Positions 45,858 through 54,607 of a stretch of DNA of 64,000 nt are shown here, piece by piece (the first letter of the stretch is position 1; the number at the start of each line of letters is the position of its first letter). A program made the position numbers and the translations under genes. Source of the DNA: Kordia sp. (GTDB taxonomy: Bacteria > Bacteroidota > Bacteroidia > Flavobacteriales > Flavobacteriaceae); NCBI RefSeq assembly GCF_022447245.1, contig NZ_JAKVBC010000019.1, forward strand, positions 1 through 64,000. The letters are read 5' to 3'. Below the pieces are notes generated by a model that saw only the letters and a program-made list of their open reading frames with translations, searched no databases and was not told the origin of the DNA.

Positions 45858-47930
45858 TTAATATTTCATCAACTCCTCTATTTTCTCTTTCACTTTTTCT
45901 GTAGATGGAATCATTGTTTGTTCCAATGTACTGTTTAATGGAATTGCTGGCATGTTTTCGGAACCTGTGACCATTACTGGTGCATCTAGGTATTTGAAAC
46001 ATTTTTCTTGAATCATTCCTGCAATAGAACGTGCAAAGGAATTATTTACGGGTTCTTCCGTTACTACCAAGCATTTCCCTGTCTTTTTTACTGATGCTAT
46101 GATCGTTTCTTCATCTAGTGGAAATAGTGTTCTTAAATCGATGATTTCGATGTTTTCACGTTGTCCTTCAGAAGCATTCATTGCCCAATGTGTTCCCATT
46201 CCGTAGGTAATCACCGTCATGGTTTCTTTGTCGTCTTGCTTCCAGATTTCTTGTAATACATTGGCTTTTCCAAATGGTAATAGATAATCTTCTGCTGGCT
46301 CAATAGAAGTTGCGCCTTTGGTTCCCGGTACTTTTGACCAATACAAGCCTTTGTGTTCTAAGATCACTACTGGATTTGGATCGTGATATGCAGCTTTCAT
46401 CAAACCTTTTAAATCAGCTCCGTTACTTGGATAGGCAATCTTGATTCCGCGAATGTTGGTTAATACAGATTCTACGGAAGACGAATGATACGGTCCACCA
46501 CTTCCATAGGCACCAATTGGTACACGTAGAATCATAGAAACGGGCCATTTTCCGTTAGATAAGTAACAGGAACGACTTACTTCTGTAAATAACTGATTGA
46601 GTCCAGGCCAAATATAATCTGCAAACTGCACCTCCACAATCGGTTTTAATCCTACGGCACTCATTCCAACTGTAGAACCTACGATAAATGCTTCTTGAAT
46701 TGGCGTATTGAATACACGATCGTCTCCAAATTTTTGTGCTAAGGTTGCTGCTTCACGGAAAACTCCTCCTAAACGTCCTCCAACATCTTGTCCGTATAAC
46801 AAACATTCTTTGTGTTCACGCATCAACTCTTCTACTGCAAATAAAGCACAGTCTACCATCACGACTTTTTCGTCTCGTTTTGGACTACGCTCTCCTACTT
46901 CAGTAGTTACTGGTGTTGGTGCAAAATCATGTGTAAATAAATCCTCTGGTGAAGGATCTTCTGCTTGTACTGCTTCGTCAAAATTTGCTTTTACTTGTGC
47001 GATGGCATCTGCTTCAATTTTTGCGACCTCAGCTTCTGAGAAACCATTGTCTAATAATTGCTGTTTGATTACTGGATACGGATCGCGCGAACGTGCTTCT
47101 TCCAAATCGTCACGATACCATTCCATACGCACACCTGAAGTATGATGATTTAATAAGGGAACTTTGGCATGTACTAAGATTGGACGACGTTCTTCACGAA
47201 TAGTCTTAATTACTTTTTCAAGCGTTTCATAGCTTTCTATAAAGTTAGCGCCATCAATAGAAACGGCATCTAATCCTTTAAATCCTTCCGCATACTCTGC
47301 AGCATTTTGTGCTCTGGTTTCAGCGGCATTTGCCGAAATGTCCCAACCATTGTCTTGCACTAAGTATAGTATTGGTAATTGCTTTAACGCAGCCATTTGA
47401 AAGGCTTCAGCAATTTCTCCTTCAGTGACTGACGCATCACCTAAAGAACACACGGTAATCGGTTTTAAATCACGTGTATCATCAAATGGAGAATCTTTCG
47501 CAGCTTGATCTTCAATACCTTGAATTTCTTTGTATTTCATTCCCATCGCAACACCTGTTGCCGGAATGGTTTGCATTCCTGTAGCCGAGGATTGATGTGG
47601 GATTTTTGGTTTATCTATATCCTTTAAACTTGGATGCGAATAATAGGTTCTTCCACCTGAAAAAGGATCATCTTTTTTTGCTAATAATTGTAACATTAAA
47701 TCATACGGACGCATTCCGATAGATAGCAACATGGCATCATCTCGGTAATATGGAAATGCATAATCTTGCGGAAGCAATTGCATTCCAACTGCACATTGAA
47801 TGGCTTCGTGCCCACGTGAGGTTGCATGCACATATTTTGATACTTGCTTAAAGTTGTCTTCGTATAATGTTGCCATTGCCTTAGCAGTGCATAGCAATGA
47901 GAATCCTTTTTGTAGTGTTTCTTTATTCAT
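45858..47930 (-). CDS. Branched-chain 2-oxo acid dehydrogenase E1, fused alpha and beta subunits
   Basis: This 690-aa protein joins the E1 alpha and beta subunits of a thiamine-diphosphate 2-oxo acid dehydrogenase. The alpha half (~1-330) has the TPP motif 'CSLGDASVTEGE...VQDNGWDIS'. The beta half (~350-690) has 'YGQDVGGRLGGVFREA', 'IQEAFIVGSTVGMSAVGLKP' and 'VVTEEPVNNSFARSIAGMIQ'. With the E2 and ilvE genes just upstream on the same strand, the likely substrates are the keto acids of Val, Leu and Ile. Fused E1 is common in Bacteroidota. E3 is not in the window. Confidence 0.92.
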   Translation of the reverse strand: MNKETLQKGFSLLCTAKAMATLYEDNFKQVSKYVHATSRGHEAIQCAVGMQLLPQDYAFPYYRDDAMLLSIGMRPYDLMLQLLAKKDDPFSGGRTYYSHPSLKDIDKPKIPHQSSATGMQTIPATGVAMGMKYKEIQGIEDQAAKDSPFDDTRDLKPITVCSLGDASVTEGEIAEAFQMAALKQLPILYLVQDNGWDISANAAETRAQNAAEYAEGFKGLDAVSIDGANFIESYETLEKVIKTIREERRPILVHAKVPLLNHHTSGVRMEWYRDDLEEARSRDPYPVIKQQLLDNGFSEAEVAKIEADAIAQVKANFDEAVQAEDPSPEDLFTHDFAPTPVTTEVGERSPKRDEKVVMVDCALFAVEELMREHKECLLYGQDVGGRLGGVFREAATLAQKFGDDRVFNTPIQEAFIVGSTVGMSAVGLKPIVEVQFADYIWPGLNQLFTEVSRSCYLSNGKWPVSMILRVPIGAYGSGGPYHSSSVESVLTNIRGIKIAYPSNGADLKGLMKAAYHDPNPVVILEHKGLYWSKVPGTKGATSIEPAEDYLLPFGKANVLQEIWKQDDKETMTVITYGMGTHWAMNASEGQRENIEIIDLRTLFPLDEETIIASVKKTGKCLVVTEEPVNNSFARSIAGMIQEKCFKYLDAPVMVTGSENMPAIPLNSTLEQTMIPSTEKVKEKIEELMKY

Positions 47931-47941
47931 AGGTGATCATC

Positions 47942-48045
47942 TATCTTAATCCGTTCACTTCGACTCCGCTTAGTGTACTCTGTTTTGTTTTCAGTGTACT
48001 TTGTTTGTTGTTTGTAAGTACGTTGAGCGGAGTTGAAACGTACTT
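47942..48045. repeat. Interspersed CTCCGCT-GTACT motif copies
   Basis: CACTTCGACTCCGCTTAGTG with TACT (from 47950) and an opposite copy (AAGTACGTTGAGCGGAGTTG near 48016) flank the E1 gene start. The same motif appears at 15813-15837 after lysS (CACTTCGCCTCCGCTCAGTG). It is a short dispersed repeat family. Confidence 0.55.
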
Positions 48046-48065
48046 TTGTGGAAACGCTTAATTAT

Positions 48066-49124
48066 TTATTCCGCAACTGAAACCATCCAGTTGTGTTTGT
48101 CTTCTAGTTTTCCTGCACGAACACCATTGATCGTGTTCATTACCAATTGCCCTACTGGACTTTCGTCAGATACGTGAATTTCTGTGTCTTTATAACCAAT
48201 TGCTTGAATCATAGCAATTCCTACCGCAGTTCCTGTTCCGAATGCCTCTTCTAAACTTCCATTGTTAGAAGCTTCGATGATTTCGGAAAGTTTGAGTGGA
48301 CGTTGCGCTACTTCATAACCATTGTCTTCTAATATTGTAATGACACTTTTACGAGTAATTCCATCTAAGATAGCGCCGTCTAAACTTGGCGTGATGAATT
48401 TCCCATTGATTTTAAAGAAGATATTCATGGTTCCTACTTCCTGAATGTATTCAAATTCATGCGCATCTAACCATAATACTTGATCGAATCCTTTGGATTT
48501 TGCAATTTCCGTTGGACGAATGGCTGCAGCATAGTTTCCTGCGGCTTTGGCTTCTCCTGTTCCTCCTTCCGCTGCACGAATGAATTTTGTTTCAGCGTAT
48601 AACTTGATACGTTTTGTAAAGAATGGTCCTGCTGGTGATGCAATGATGATGAAATGATAGCTTGTTGCAGCGCGCATTCCAATAAATGCTTCTGTTGCAT
48701 ACATGAATGGACGCAGGTATAAGGCACTTCCTTCTTGTGGTGGAATCCAACCGCGTTCCATATCTACAATTTTCTTTAATCCTTCCACAAATAATTCTTC
48801 TGGAAATTCTGGCATTCCCATACGACGTGCACTAAAATTTAATCGTTTTGCGTTTTCTTCTGGACGAAATAGTAATGGCTCACCTTCAGCGTTTACGGTA
48901 GCTTTCATTCCTTCAAAAATAGCCTGACCGTAATGTAATGCCATCGCTGCAGGATGCGTTGGAATCATTCCTAACGGTTGAATTTTTGGTGTTTGCCATG
49001 CGCCATCTTCATACGAACAGATAAACATGTGATCGGTAAATGTTCTTCCCAACGGAATGTTGTCAAAATCGAGTTTTGAAAGGTTAGACTCCGTAGTTTT
49101 TGTAATTTCAATCTTGTGTGCCAT
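48066..49124 (-). CDS. ilvE: Branched-chain amino acid aminotransferase
   Basis: This ~352-aa fold-type IV PLP enzyme interconverts Val, Leu and Ile with their 2-oxo acids. Family marks are 'GQAIFEGMKA', 'EGGTGEAKAAGNYAAAI' (PLP lysine in EAK), 'IQEVGTMNIFFKINGKFITP' and 'GTGTAVGIAMIQ'. The start is ambiguous: ATG codons at 49133, 49130 and 49124 are all possible, and I chose the last (MAHKIEIT). Its position between the E1 and E2 genes points to a catabolic role, feeding keto acids to the dehydrogenase. Confidence 0.93.
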   Translation of the reverse strand: MAHKIEITKTTESNLSKLDFDNIPLGRTFTDHMFICSYEDGAWQTPKIQPLGMIPTHPAAMALHYGQAIFEGMKATVNAEGEPLLFRPEENAKRLNFSARRMGMPEFPEELFVEGLKKIVDMERGWIPPQEGSALYLRPFMYATEAFIGMRAATSYHFIIIASPAGPFFTKRIKLYAETKFIRAAEGGTGEAKAAGNYAAAIRPTEIAKSKGFDQVLWLDAHEFEYIQEVGTMNIFFKINGKFITPSLDGAILDGITRKSVITILEDNGYEVAQRPLKLSEIIEASNNGSLEEAFGTGTAVGIAMIQAIGYKDTEIHVSDESPVGQLVMNTINGVRAGKLEDKHNWMVSVAE

Positions 49125-49372
49125 TTGCATCATCGTACGGGGATTTTAGTGTTTTAGTTTAGTTAGTTGTTTTAGTAGTCGCTTTGCTCCTGTTATTTGT
49201 GTATTTGTTTTTTGTTGATTTGTTTGTAGATATGACTGTTCTCAATACTAACATCTCATATCTATTTCCCGTTTCGTAGTACTTGTCAACACTAATTTTT
49301 CTGGGAAAAATCACTCGAAGTGACGTATTGTTCTTTCTTATTCACAAATCCTTTTCATTTCAAGCTCAAACA

Positions 49373-50695
49373 TCAAATCTTTCGATTTGCGTCAAAATCT
49401 TCTAGATAATCACCTACTTTTCTCAGGAATGATCCGCCTAAATATCCATCAACAACTCTATGGTCGAATGATAATGATAGATACATCATGCTACGAATTG
49501 CGATTTCATCTCCTTTTTCTGTTTCAATAACTTCTGGCCGTTTTTTGATGATTCCCAATGCTAAGATGGCTACTTCTGGTTGATTGATGATTGGTGTTCC
49601 AATTAAACTTCCAAAGGTTCCAACATTAGAGATCGTAAACGTGCTTCCTTGAATTTCTTCTGGTTTGAGTTTGTTATCTCTTGCCGCAGCAGCCAAATGA
49701 TTGACTTCCGAAGCCAAGCCTTTTAAGTTTTTATCATCTGCATTTTTTACTACAGGTACAATCAAGTTTCCACTTGGTAATGCTGTAGCCATTCCTATGT
49801 TAATGTCTTTACGTTCTATGATTTTCATTCCGTCTTCCGATACCGAAGCATTGATACCTGGGAAATCGATGACTGCTTTTGCCACTGCTTCAACAAATAA
49901 TGGAGTAAACGTTAAGCGTTGTCCGTATTTTTCTTGGAATGCTACTTTGTTTGCATCACGCCAATTCACCATATTCGTTACATCAATTTCAATGTATGCA
50001 GTTACATGTGGCGATGTATGTTTTGAGTACACCATGTGGTCTGCAATCATTTTACGCATACGATCCATTTCGATCACATTGTCATGACCTTCCACAAATT
50101 TGATTGGTGGCGGATTGTAACTACTTTTTGGCTGTGTTGGTTGGCCTTGTACTTGTGGTCTACTCGCCAGTGGATATTGTCTATTTTTTAAATAGTTGAA
50201 TACATCACTTTTTCGAATTCGTCCTTCTGCTCCTGTTCCTGGAATGCTTTGTACTTCATCAATCGTCATATTTTCCTTTTTCGCAATACTGACGATTAAT
50301 GGTGATAAAAAGGCATCTGGATTTCGTACGAATTCTGAATGTTGAATCTTAGGTTCAGGATTGCTTGAAGTATTCGAAGTTGTAACGCTCGCTGCTTTTG
50401 GTTCGTGAGTTTGTAGATCTTCTCTAGAAATTTCTGCGGCTATTTCTCCATTTTCAGAAGCATCAATCAGTGCAATAATTTCTCCAACTGGTACTACATC
50501 ATTTGGTTGAAAACGAATTTCGGTAATCACACCAGTACATGGTGACGGTACTTCAGAGTCTACTTTGTCCGTTGCTACTTCTAAAATAGTTTCTTCAATT
50601 TCAACCGTATCTCCAACATTTTTCATCCAACTAATAACAGTGGCTTCAGAGATACTTTCTCCCATTTTGGGCATTTTCAGCGGTACAATAGGCAT
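49373..50695 (-). CDS. Dihydrolipoamide acyltransferase (E2) of the branched-chain keto acid dehydrogenase
   Basis: This 440-aa E2 has one lipoyl domain (~1-80; lipoyl Lys44 in 'EVATDKVDSE'), a flexible linker, a peripheral subunit-binding domain (~130-170; 'LSPLIVSIAKKENMTIDEVQ') and a catalytic domain ending in 'SLSFDHRVVDGYLGGSFLRK', with the HRxxDG active site. With the E1 fusion and ilvE downstream it builds the branched-chain complex. A TATTTTTG box with a TTTG 23 bp further upstream forms a promoter, and an Lrp gene lies divergently. Confidence 0.92.
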   Translation of the reverse strand: MPIVPLKMPKMGESISEATVISWMKNVGDTVEIEETILEVATDKVDSEVPSPCTGVITEIRFQPNDVVPVGEIIALIDASENGEIAAEISREDLQTHEPKAASVTTSNTSSNPEPKIQHSEFVRNPDAFLSPLIVSIAKKENMTIDEVQSIPGTGAEGRIRKSDVFNYLKNRQYPLASRPQVQGQPTQPKSSYNPPPIKFVEGHDNVIEMDRMRKMIADHMVYSKHTSPHVTAYIEIDVTNMVNWRDANKVAFQEKYGQRLTFTPLFVEAVAKAVIDFPGINASVSEDGMKIIERKDINIGMATALPSGNLIVPVVKNADDKNLKGLASEVNHLAAAARDNKLKPEEIQGSTFTISNVGTFGSLIGTPIINQPEVAILALGIIKKRPEVIETEKGDEIAIRSMMYLSLSFDHRVVDGYLGGSFLRKVGDYLEDFDANRKI

Positions 50696-50742
50696 GAGCG
50701 TTTGTTTTTTATTTAGGGTCCTGCTTTATATTAAAAAGCGAA

Positions 50743-50777
50743 CAAAAATACTGTTTTTTCAATCAAAAAAAAACAAA
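50743..50777 (-). promoter_or_regulatory. Promoter of the E2 gene
   Basis: On the minus strand, TTTG (50774-50777), a 23-bp spacer and TATTTTTG (50743-50750). It gives a leader of about 43 nt before the ATG at 50695. Confidence 0.55.
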
Positions 50778-50894
50778 TACACTACTCTATATTAGTATTT
50801 GAAGTGTTTTTTTCTTTATTTTTGAATTTCAATTATATTTTTTTCTTTTAGAAGCTGTCTTATGTAGCTTTTTTATATTTTTTATCTAAAACCT

Positions 50895-51362
50895 ATGAAA
50901 TTAGATCACATTGATTTGAAAATTTTAAAGTTGTTACAGCAAAATAGTAATCGTACAACTAAAAGTTTGGCTGAAGAATTAAAGATGTCGACAACACCTG
51001 TTTTTGAACGCATTAAAAAACTTGAAAAAGAAGGTTATATTGATGATTATGTTGCTTTATTGAATGCCAAGAAGTTAGGTTTAAAACAAACCGTTTTTAT
51101 TGGTATTACATTACAGGGACATACGCGCAGTTATTTGGAACGTTTTGTAAAACAGATCAATACTTTTCCTGAAGTTGTAGAATGCCATCGTATTACTGGA
51201 AACTTTGATTATTTGTTAAAATTGGTTGTAGAAGATGTAGAAGCCTATGAAAAATTTATCATTACAAAACTAACTCTACTTCCATATCTGGGAAGTGTTC
51301 AGAGCTATATTGCACTCTCTAAAGGAAAGCAAACACATGAGCTAAATTTGAACGATTTATAG
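50895..51362 (+). CDS. Lrp/AsnC family transcriptional regulator
   Basis: This 155-aa regulator has an N-terminal winged helix ('LDHIDLKILKLLQQNSNRTT', 'LAEELKMSTTPVFERIKKLE') and a C-terminal RAM/ACT-like ligand domain ('VECHRITGNFDYLLKLVVED'). Members sense amino acids, often Leu, and act as octamers. It is divergent from the branched-chain E2 gene and 250 bp upstream of the amino-acid cluster at 51.6 kb, so it may control either or both. That link is inferred from position only. Confidence 0.9.
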   Translation: MKLDHIDLKILKLLQQNSNRTTKSLAEELKMSTTPVFERIKKLEKEGYIDDYVALLNAKKLGLKQTVFIGITLQGHTRSYLERFVKQINTFPEVVECHRITGNFDYLLKLVVEDVEAYEKFIITKLTLLPYLGSVQSYIALSKGKQTHELNLNDL

Positions 51363-51427
51363 TCACAAAAGTATCTTTTGTTCTCGCACTTCCTAAGAAA
51401 TATTTTATAGTCATTTATTTTTTTTTC

Positions 51428-51435
51428 TATATTTG
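51428..51435 (+). promoter_or_regulatory. Bacteroidota -7 box for the amino-acid cluster leader
   Basis: TATATTTG matches TAnnTTTG. It would start an RNA near 51441 with a leader of about 168 nt before the ATG at 51609. No -33 TTTG is present at standard spacing. Confidence 0.45.
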
Positions 51436-51440
51436 TATAA

Positions 51441-51608
51441 TTGAAATTTAGTAATCAGTTGATTACATGCTTGTTTTTCAACTTTAAGGAAGACATTGGA
51501 AAAGCAAGTGAAGTTTCTACGGAAAACCTCCGTATACCTTAAATCATAAAATTGATGTTGGTGTATGGAGGTTTTTTATTTCCGCTCACCAACAAAAAAA
51601 TAAACATT
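51441..51608 (+). promoter_or_regulatory. Structured leader with terminator and competing hairpin
   Basis: The 5' leader can fold into three hairpins: GTAATCA-GT-TGATTAC (51451-51466); a 10-bp stem with a 19-nt loop (51470-51479 with 51499-51508); and a 16-bp stem (51523-51538 with 51560-51575, two G-U pairs) running into T6, an intrinsic terminator. A perfect 8-bp repeat TGTTGGTG (51556-51563)/CACCAACA (51587-51594) uses the base of the terminator's right arm and would compete with it. This is the layout of an attenuator or riboswitch. The ligand is unknown and the aptamer was not recognised. Confidence 0.55.
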
Positions 51609-52562
51609 ATGGATATTTATAACGAAATTGAAATTGCAACGCAAAGAATACGTCCATACGTGCTGAAAACACCTTTGCTTAAATCAAAGGAATTAAGCAA
51701 ACTTATTGAAGGTGAAGTATTCTTAAAATTAGAGAGCGAACAACACACAGGTTCATTTAAGGCTAGAGGAAGCATGAACAAACTATTATCGCTAACTCCT
51801 GAAGAAAGAAAAATAGGAACACTGACAGCTTCCACAGGAAATCATGGTTTAGGATATGCCAGAGCTTCTGAAATTACTCAAATTGAAGGCTGTATTTATC
51901 TCCCAACAAATGTATCGCCCTCAAAACTAAAAGCACTAAAGAATTACAATGTTACCCTAGAACAATATGGAACCGATTGTGTTGATACGGAAGTTTATGC
52001 AAAAGAAATGGCGCAAAAACTAGGAAAAATATGGATGTCTCCTTATAACGATCCGCAAGTTATTGGAGGACAAGGAACTGTTGGTGTAGAAATCATAGAA
52101 CAAGTCCCAGATCTGGATACTATTTTAGTAACTATTGGCGGTGGCGGATTGATTTCAGGAATAGGAACCTATATCAAAAAAAACAATCCAACTATAGAAA
52201 TCATAGGTTGTGAACCTGAAAACTCCTGTGAAATGACTTTAAGCTTAAAAGCTGGAAAAATTACAGATATGGATGTTGAATTAGACACTTTATCTAGTGC
52301 ATCAGCAGGCGGCATTGAACCGGATTCCATCACTTTTAATATTTGTCAAAAAGTGGTAGACGATACCATTTTAGTTTCAGAAACTTCTATTGCTGATGCT
52401 ATAAAATTCATGGTACATACACATTATAAAATTGTAGAAGGTGCTGCTGGTGTTGCCATAGCAAGTCTTATTGAAAACAAAGATCGATTTAAAGGAAAAA
52501 AAGTAGTCATCGTGATATGTGGAGGAAATATGGATGCTGACAAATTGAAAAAAATTATCTAG
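51609..52562 (+). CDS. Threonine/serine dehydratase-like PLP enzyme
   Basis: This 317-aa fold-type II PLP enzyme starts at 51609 (MDIYNEIEIATQRIRPYVLK). PLP Lys lies in 'HTGSFKARGSM', the ring-binding Asn region is 'LTASTGNHGLGYA', and the phosphate loop is 'TIGGGGLISGIGTYI'. It lacks the ACT regulatory domain of biosynthetic IlvA. Its tight pairing (2 bp) with an ornithine-cyclodeaminase-like gene recalls EutB/EutC and BhcB/BhcD, where a beta-hydroxy-amino acid is dehydrated to an imine and then reduced. The actual substrate is unknown. It lies directly after the structured leader. Confidence 0.85.
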   Translation: MDIYNEIEIATQRIRPYVLKTPLLKSKELSKLIEGEVFLKLESEQHTGSFKARGSMNKLLSLTPEERKIGTLTASTGNHGLGYARASEITQIEGCIYLPTNVSPSKLKALKNYNVTLEQYGTDCVDTEVYAKEMAQKLGKIWMSPYNDPQVIGGQGTVGVEIIEQVPDLDTILVTIGGGGLISGIGTYIKKNNPTIEIIGCEPENSCEMTLSLKAGKITDMDVELDTLSSASAGGIEPDSITFNICQKVVDDTILVSETSIADAIKFMVHTHYKIVEGAAGVAIASLIENKDRFKGKKVVIVICGGNMDADKLKKII

Positions 52563-52564
52563 AA

Positions 52565-53512
52565 ATGGCAGAAATTATACGCTTAAAAGAGATAAAAAAC
52601 ATTGTACAAAATATTGATATTATTGCTACAATGGAAGAAGGTTTTATTGTCTATAGTAATGGAAATACGGTTGTTCCTCCAGTTGGTGAATTAATTTTTG
52701 ACGAACCAAAAGGAGAAGCTCATATTAAATATGGCTATGTTAAAAATGATGATTATTATGTTATTAAAGTCGCTTCTGGCTTTTATGACAATCCGAAACT
52801 CGGAATTTCTTCCAGTCAAGGATTGATGTTATTGTTTAGTCAAAAAACAGGTCAACCCGTTGCTATTTTACTAGACGAAGGTTTCCTTACCGATATTCGT
52901 ACAGCTGCTGCTGGAGCGTTAGCTGCCAAATATTTTGCTCCAAAAGAAATTTCTGCTATTGGTATTATTGGTACGGGAATTCAAGCCAAATTACAACTAC
53001 AATACTTGCAAAAGCATACACCTTGTAAAACGGTTTGGGTTTGGGGAAGAACAGCTAAAAATGCAGCTAAGTTTGTATCAGATTTAGCACATGACTTTAC
53101 TATTCATATTGCAGATTCTCCAGCAGAAGTTGCTTCACATTCCAATTTGATTGTGACGACTACTCCTTCAACAAAACCACTACTCCACGCAGATGATATT
53201 GTATCTGGAACACATGTTACGGCTGTTGGCTCTGACACTTCTGAAAAACAAGAACTTTCTAGTGATTTAGTAAGTGAAGCAAACATTGTTGTCGCTGATA
53301 GTATTCCGCAAAGTAACAGTAGAGGAGAAATTTATCGTGCTGTAAAAGATGGAAAATTAGCTCCAAACAAAGTTGTTGAACTTGGAACAGCTGTTCAAAA
53401 TACCGCTTTACAAAGAACCAACGAACAACAAATTAGCATTGTAGACTTAACTGGCGTTGCTGTACAAGACATGATGATCGCAAAAGCTGTTTACACAAAC
53501 TTTAAAAATTGA
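52565..53512 (+). CDS. Ornithine cyclodeaminase / mu-crystallin family NAD(P)-dependent enzyme
   Basis: This 315-aa protein has the family signature 'LDEGFLTDIRTAAAGALAAK' and a Rossmann nucleotide loop 'IGIIGTGIQAKLQLQYLQ'. The family includes ornithine cyclodeaminase, imine/iminosuccinate reductases and SbnB-type enzymes. Given the dehydratase gene 2 bp upstream, an imine reductase role is the best guess. A decayed EF-hand gene now separates it from the aminotransferase. Confidence 0.85.
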   Translation: MAEIIRLKEIKNIVQNIDIIATMEEGFIVYSNGNTVVPPVGELIFDEPKGEAHIKYGYVKNDDYYVIKVASGFYDNPKLGISSSQGLMLLFSQKTGQPVAILLDEGFLTDIRTAAAGALAAKYFAPKEISAIGIIGTGIQAKLQLQYLQKHTPCKTVWVWGRTAKNAAKFVSDLAHDFTIHIADSPAEVASHSNLIVTTTPSTKPLLHADDIVSGTHVTAVGSDTSEKQELSSDLVSEANIVVADSIPQSNSRGEIYRAVKDGKLAPNKVVELGTAVQNTALQRTNEQQISIVDLTGVAVQDMMIAKAVYTNFKN

Positions 53513-53517
53513 AACCA

Positions 53518-54586
53518 ATGAAAAAACTATTTGTAAAAACATGAATCAGTATTCTTCTCTTAACACCTATAATAAGTTTGGGATAAGATGAAAAACATAG
53601 CTACTGAAATTAAGTTATTGGATGCTAATAAAGACGGAATCCTTAATCCGTATGAAGCTTTGGATGTATTGCTTCAGTAACTAAATGAAAACGAAAAACC
53701 ACTCTCGCTGAAAGATTTCAAGTCTATTTTTTCTGAGTACGAAGCAGTCCAAAAACAAGAATTTACAGAGCTTTTTAATGAGTTTGATGCTAACAAGGAT
53801 CATAAAATTCAATATGAAGAAGCAAACGAAGATATGTTAGGTTTTATCATTGCGATGGATGCGAATAAAGATAAAGCGGTGACACTTACAGAAATGATAG
53901 ATTTTGATTTTGCATCTGCTTTCCAAGTCAGCGAAGAAGATATTAACGAACGAATTGATGGAATTTTTGAAGAGTACGGAATTAATCCTTTACCCTTAAA
54001 AAAAGTAAAGAAAGAACAATTGGGTCGATTTTCTGAATGGGATAAAGATCACGATGGACTTTTAACACGAAAAGAAATATATAGTTATATGAAGACAGAC
54101 AATACACCTGTGAAATTCAGTGTACAAGGAGAAACCGCTTATATGAAGGGAGTGATTACTGCCTCAACTCCAGCAACTGTATTGCAATTATTATTTGAAC
54201 ACCCTGAAGTAACTAGCATCGAAATGTTGACTGTTCCGGGTTCTATAGACGATATTGCCAATTTACGTACTTCCTTATATGTGCACAAATTTGGTTTGAA
54301 CACAAAACTAAATGCTAACATTTCTGTAGCTTCTGGTGGAACAGATTTCTTTTTAGCTGGCAGACAACGTATTGTGGAAAAAAGAGCTTAAATTGGAGTA
54401 CATTCTTGGGGCAGAGGAAATGTAGCTACCACAGATGTTCCTTAGGACGATCCTGCTCATGAAAAGTATTTGAATTATTACAAAGTAGTAGGCATTCCAC
54501 AAGCCTTCTATTGGTGTACTTTAGAAGCTGCACCAGCGAGTGATATTCACATTATGACAGAAGATAAAATTATAAATACAAAATAA
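53518..54586 (+). pseudogene. Decayed EF-hand / ClpP-crotonase-like gene
   Basis: A short start (MKKLFVKT) meets TGA at 53542. A shifted frame from 53588 carries several EF-hand loops ('DANKDGILNPYEAL', 'DANKDHKIQYEEA', 'DANKDKAVTLTEM', 'DKDHDGLLTRKEI') with TAA at 53678. The C-terminal part reads 'TVPGSIDDIANLRTSLY', 'VASGGTDFFLAGRQR', TAA at 54389, 'IGVHSWGRGNVATTDVP', TAG at 54443 and a final stop at 54584. The C-terminal pattern suggests a ClpP/crotonase-like periplasmic domain. At least four stops and one frameshift make it non-functional. Confidence 0.78.
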
Positions 54587-54607
54587 GAACCAAAAAGTAA
54601 TCGCATT

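Noticed and set aside
51609-53512. SbnA/SbnB-type 2,3-diaminopropionate synthesis pair
   Set aside because: The first enzyme has the dehydratase GSFKARG motif, not a cysteine-synthase-like SbnA pattern; kept only as a remote alternative.
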